This document shows positions 62,543-64,000 of a DNA stretch of 64,000 bases, in pieces. Below the pieces are notes generated by a model. The model saw nothing but the letters and a program-made list of their open reading frames with translations, ran no database searches and had not been told where the DNA came from. The translations under genes were made by a program, and so were the position numbers. How positions within the stretch are numbered: position 1 is the stretch's first letter; each line of letters starts with the position of its first letter. This DNA is from Methanovulcanius yangii (GTDB lineage Archaea; Halobacteriota; Methanomicrobia; Methanomicrobiales; Methanomicrobiaceae), in the NCBI RefSeq assembly GCF_018687785.1, contig NZ_LTBL01000001.1:797780-861779 (forward strand). The letters run 5' to 3'.

Positions 62543-64000
62543 TCGCTCTCGCCTGTGATACCGACGATCCCGTCTCCCGTTATGGCATTGATCACTTCAT
62601 TCGTACCAGCGGGATTCCGGTCCTCCCGGCCGGTGAACCGGACGAAGGTGTCTGCATCGGCTATCAGGCCGAAGGCAAGGGCCGGTTCTCCATCCGTATT
62701 GCCCGGAATGCAGCCTTTGAACCGGACGCCGGAATGATAACCATGGACGAACGGGAATGGCCTCTCTTCCAGACACCGGCGGATACCCATGACGCCGGGA
62801 GCCGGTGTATGGCAGTCTTCAGGTCGCAGGAACGGACCTATCCCTGCATTTCCGGTTCACCATCGGGCATATTCATCGGATTTGATATTTTCCGGCTGAC
62901 CGGGTCTCTCCTGACGGGTTCACTGGAGACACCGGAGTATGGGGTTTCAGGGTCCGAAGACAGATCATCTCCCTTCGTATTGCCGCCCCTCGCTGATCTC
63001 TATGAAGATATTCTCTTCAGGACAATCCTGATGGGGTGCGGCGAAATCAGCCAGCCCCTCGTTCGGAAATCCTGCTGGCCTGCAGGGAAGAGGTTCGCCG
63101 TCTGCCTAACGCATGATGTCGATGAACTCGCCAAGACCTACCAGTGGATAACCCGCCCCCTCAGATGTATGAGAAGGGGGAACATTCATGGGGTAGTCAA
63201 CCAGATGAAGTCCCTTTCCCGCAAGATCGACGGAGATGAACCCTATTGGACATTTGAGGCCATCATGCGAAAGGAGAAAGACCTCGGTGTGTGCTCGACA
63301 TACTTTTTTCTGAAGGAATCCGGTGAAAAGAGCCTGCTTCGACCGCATACCTGGCATTTATACGGGCGGTGCCACTCCCTGCGCACACCGGCGATCATCG
63401 GACTTATGCAAACGCTCTCCGAAGGGGGCCATGAAGTCGGGGTGCATGGTTCTACATATTCCTCTACCAACCCGTCACTTCTCGAAAGCGAAAAGGCGGA
63501 ATTGGAAGAACTTCTCGGCGCACCGGTGGCGGGAATACGCCAGCATCGCCTGAACCTGACAATACCGGACACATGGGTCTCCCAGTCAGGAGCCGGTTTT
63601 TCCTATGACACTTCGCTGGGCTTCACGGCAGCGAAGGGTACGGGATTTCGGGGGGGGACCTGTTTTCCCTTCCATCCCCAAGGGCCCGGGGGGTGTCTTC
63701 CGATTCTGGAGATCCCACTTTCACTCATGGATATCACCCTCCCTGACGGAAAAGAGGGATGGGATATCTGCAAAACGATGATAGACCATGTCAGGACGGT
63801 GGGCGGTGTCCTGACCGTACTATGGCACCCGGCGGTGTTTAACAGCCTGGAATACCCGGGAACCGCAGAATTGTACTGGAAGATTATTGAAACATGCATG
63901 GAGGAGGGTGCATGGGTGGCAACCGGGCGCGACATTGCATCCTGGTGGAAGGCTCGAGAGGAGACAGCCGTCAAATGCCGGTATGCGGATGATGAGGTTT
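62539..64000 (+). CDS. NodB-fold polysaccharide deacetylase-like protein (3'-truncated by window)
   Basis: The frame opens at ATG 62539, overlapping the DUF354 stop, and is still open at base 64000 after 487 codons. The N-terminal part (about 1-180) is a variable domain typical of archaeal surface-glycan deacetylases. The NodB core begins at FAVCLTHDVDELAKTY (about 187-203), with the His-Asp metal motif, continues with CSTYFFLKE (about 253), GGHEVGVHGSTYSS (about 300, the zinc-binding HxxxS/T-like segment) and GIRQHRLN, and ends around TVLWHPAVFN (about 432, catalytic His region). It would de-N-acetylate a sugar in the same pathway as the DUF354 enzyme. Confidence 0.85.
   Translation, partial: MIALACDTDDPVSRYGIDHFIRTSGIPVLPAGEPDEGVCIGYQAEGKGRFSIRIARNAAFEPDAGMITMDEREWPLFQTPADTHDAGSRCMAVFRSQERTYPCISGSPSGIFIGFDIFRLTGSLLTGSLETPEYGVSGSEDRSSPFVLPPLADLYEDILFRTILMGCGEISQPLVRKSCWPAGKRFAVCLTHDVDELAKTYQWITRPLRCMRRGNIHGVVNQMKSLSRKIDGDEPYWTFEAIMRKEKDLGVCSTYFFLKESGEKSLLRPHTWHLYGRCHSLRTPAIIGLMQTLSEGGHEVGVHGSTYSSTNPSLLESEKAELEELLGAPVAGIRQHRLNLTIPDTWVSQSGAGFSYDTSLGFTAAKGTGFRGGTCFPFHPQGPGGCLPILEIPLSLMDITLPDGKEGWDICKTMIDHVRTVGGVLTVLWHPAVFNSLEYPGTAELYWKIIETCMEEGAWVATGRDIASWWKAREETAVKCRYADDEV

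Overview
The window looks like chromosomal DNA of a methanogenic archaeon, most probably of the order Methanomicrobiales (family and genus not resolvable by eye). The evidence is HypD, two Cys-rich DUF2769 proteins, four PEF-CTERM surface proteins, PKD, PEGA, DUF3821 and PGF-pre-PGF extracellular modules, a PAS-rich sensor kinase with the HDIxNQ phosphoacceptor box common in this order, archaeal TATA-like boxes, T-run terminators and two tRNA genes without an encoded CCA. No rRNA, CRISPR array, transposase or replication origin was seen.

Layout. 1-6750: a giant mosaic surface protein, probably cut at the window's left edge. 6.8-9 kb: two tandem DUF2769 genes, a GNAT acetyltransferase and a cupin. 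9.3-13.1 kb: a receiver-domain gene overlapping a multi-PAS histidine kinase; the pair looks like one fused gene split at an A6 run. 13.1-20.8 kb: methyltransferase, flavodoxin/ferredoxin fusion (EFR1 type), an exported LVIVD/PKD protein, an exported IPT/TIG protein, a HEAT-repeat protein and a SnoaL-like protein. 20.9-27 kb: an archaeal ATPase under a palindromic repeat, a lipoprotein hydrolase, a bile-acid-symporter-family transporter with a 10-bp tandem duplication at its start, a zinc-ribbon protein and an MFS exporter. 27.1-30.5 kb: tRNA-Thr(GGT), a TIM-barrel isomerase-like protein, an MscS channel, hypD and tRNA-Arg(CCG). 30.5-31.9 kb: an AT-rich islet next to the tRNA with one unrecognised protein. 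31.9-33.1 kb: Hsp20 and an Imm5-like protein.

33.4-42.7 kb is a surface-protein neighbourhood. Four PEF-CTERM proteins (one very acidic, one with a likely Cys-Gln thioester domain) are interspersed with two HTH-PAS regulators that lack kinase domains. No archaeosortase is in the window.

43.1-64 kb is a surface-glycan locus. It holds a Gfo/Idh sugar dehydrogenase, a BacA/UppP-type lipid pyrophosphatase, two heparinase-like exported proteins sharing a nearly identical 1.1-kb core, a giant GT-C-like membrane protein, separated halves of a DUF1616 protein, an AglH-like GlcNAc-1-P transferase, a BshC-like protein overlapping a PIG-L/LmbE deacetylase, a DUF354 glycosyltransferase-like protein and a NodB-fold deacetylase that runs off the right edge. 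The DUF1616, BshC-like and PIG-L genes overlap by 4 nt each (ATGA). This BshC-like/PIG-L pair is the best candidate for an undescribed pathway: deacetylation of an amino sugar followed by attachment of an amino acid, within archaeal glycolipid or glycan synthesis.
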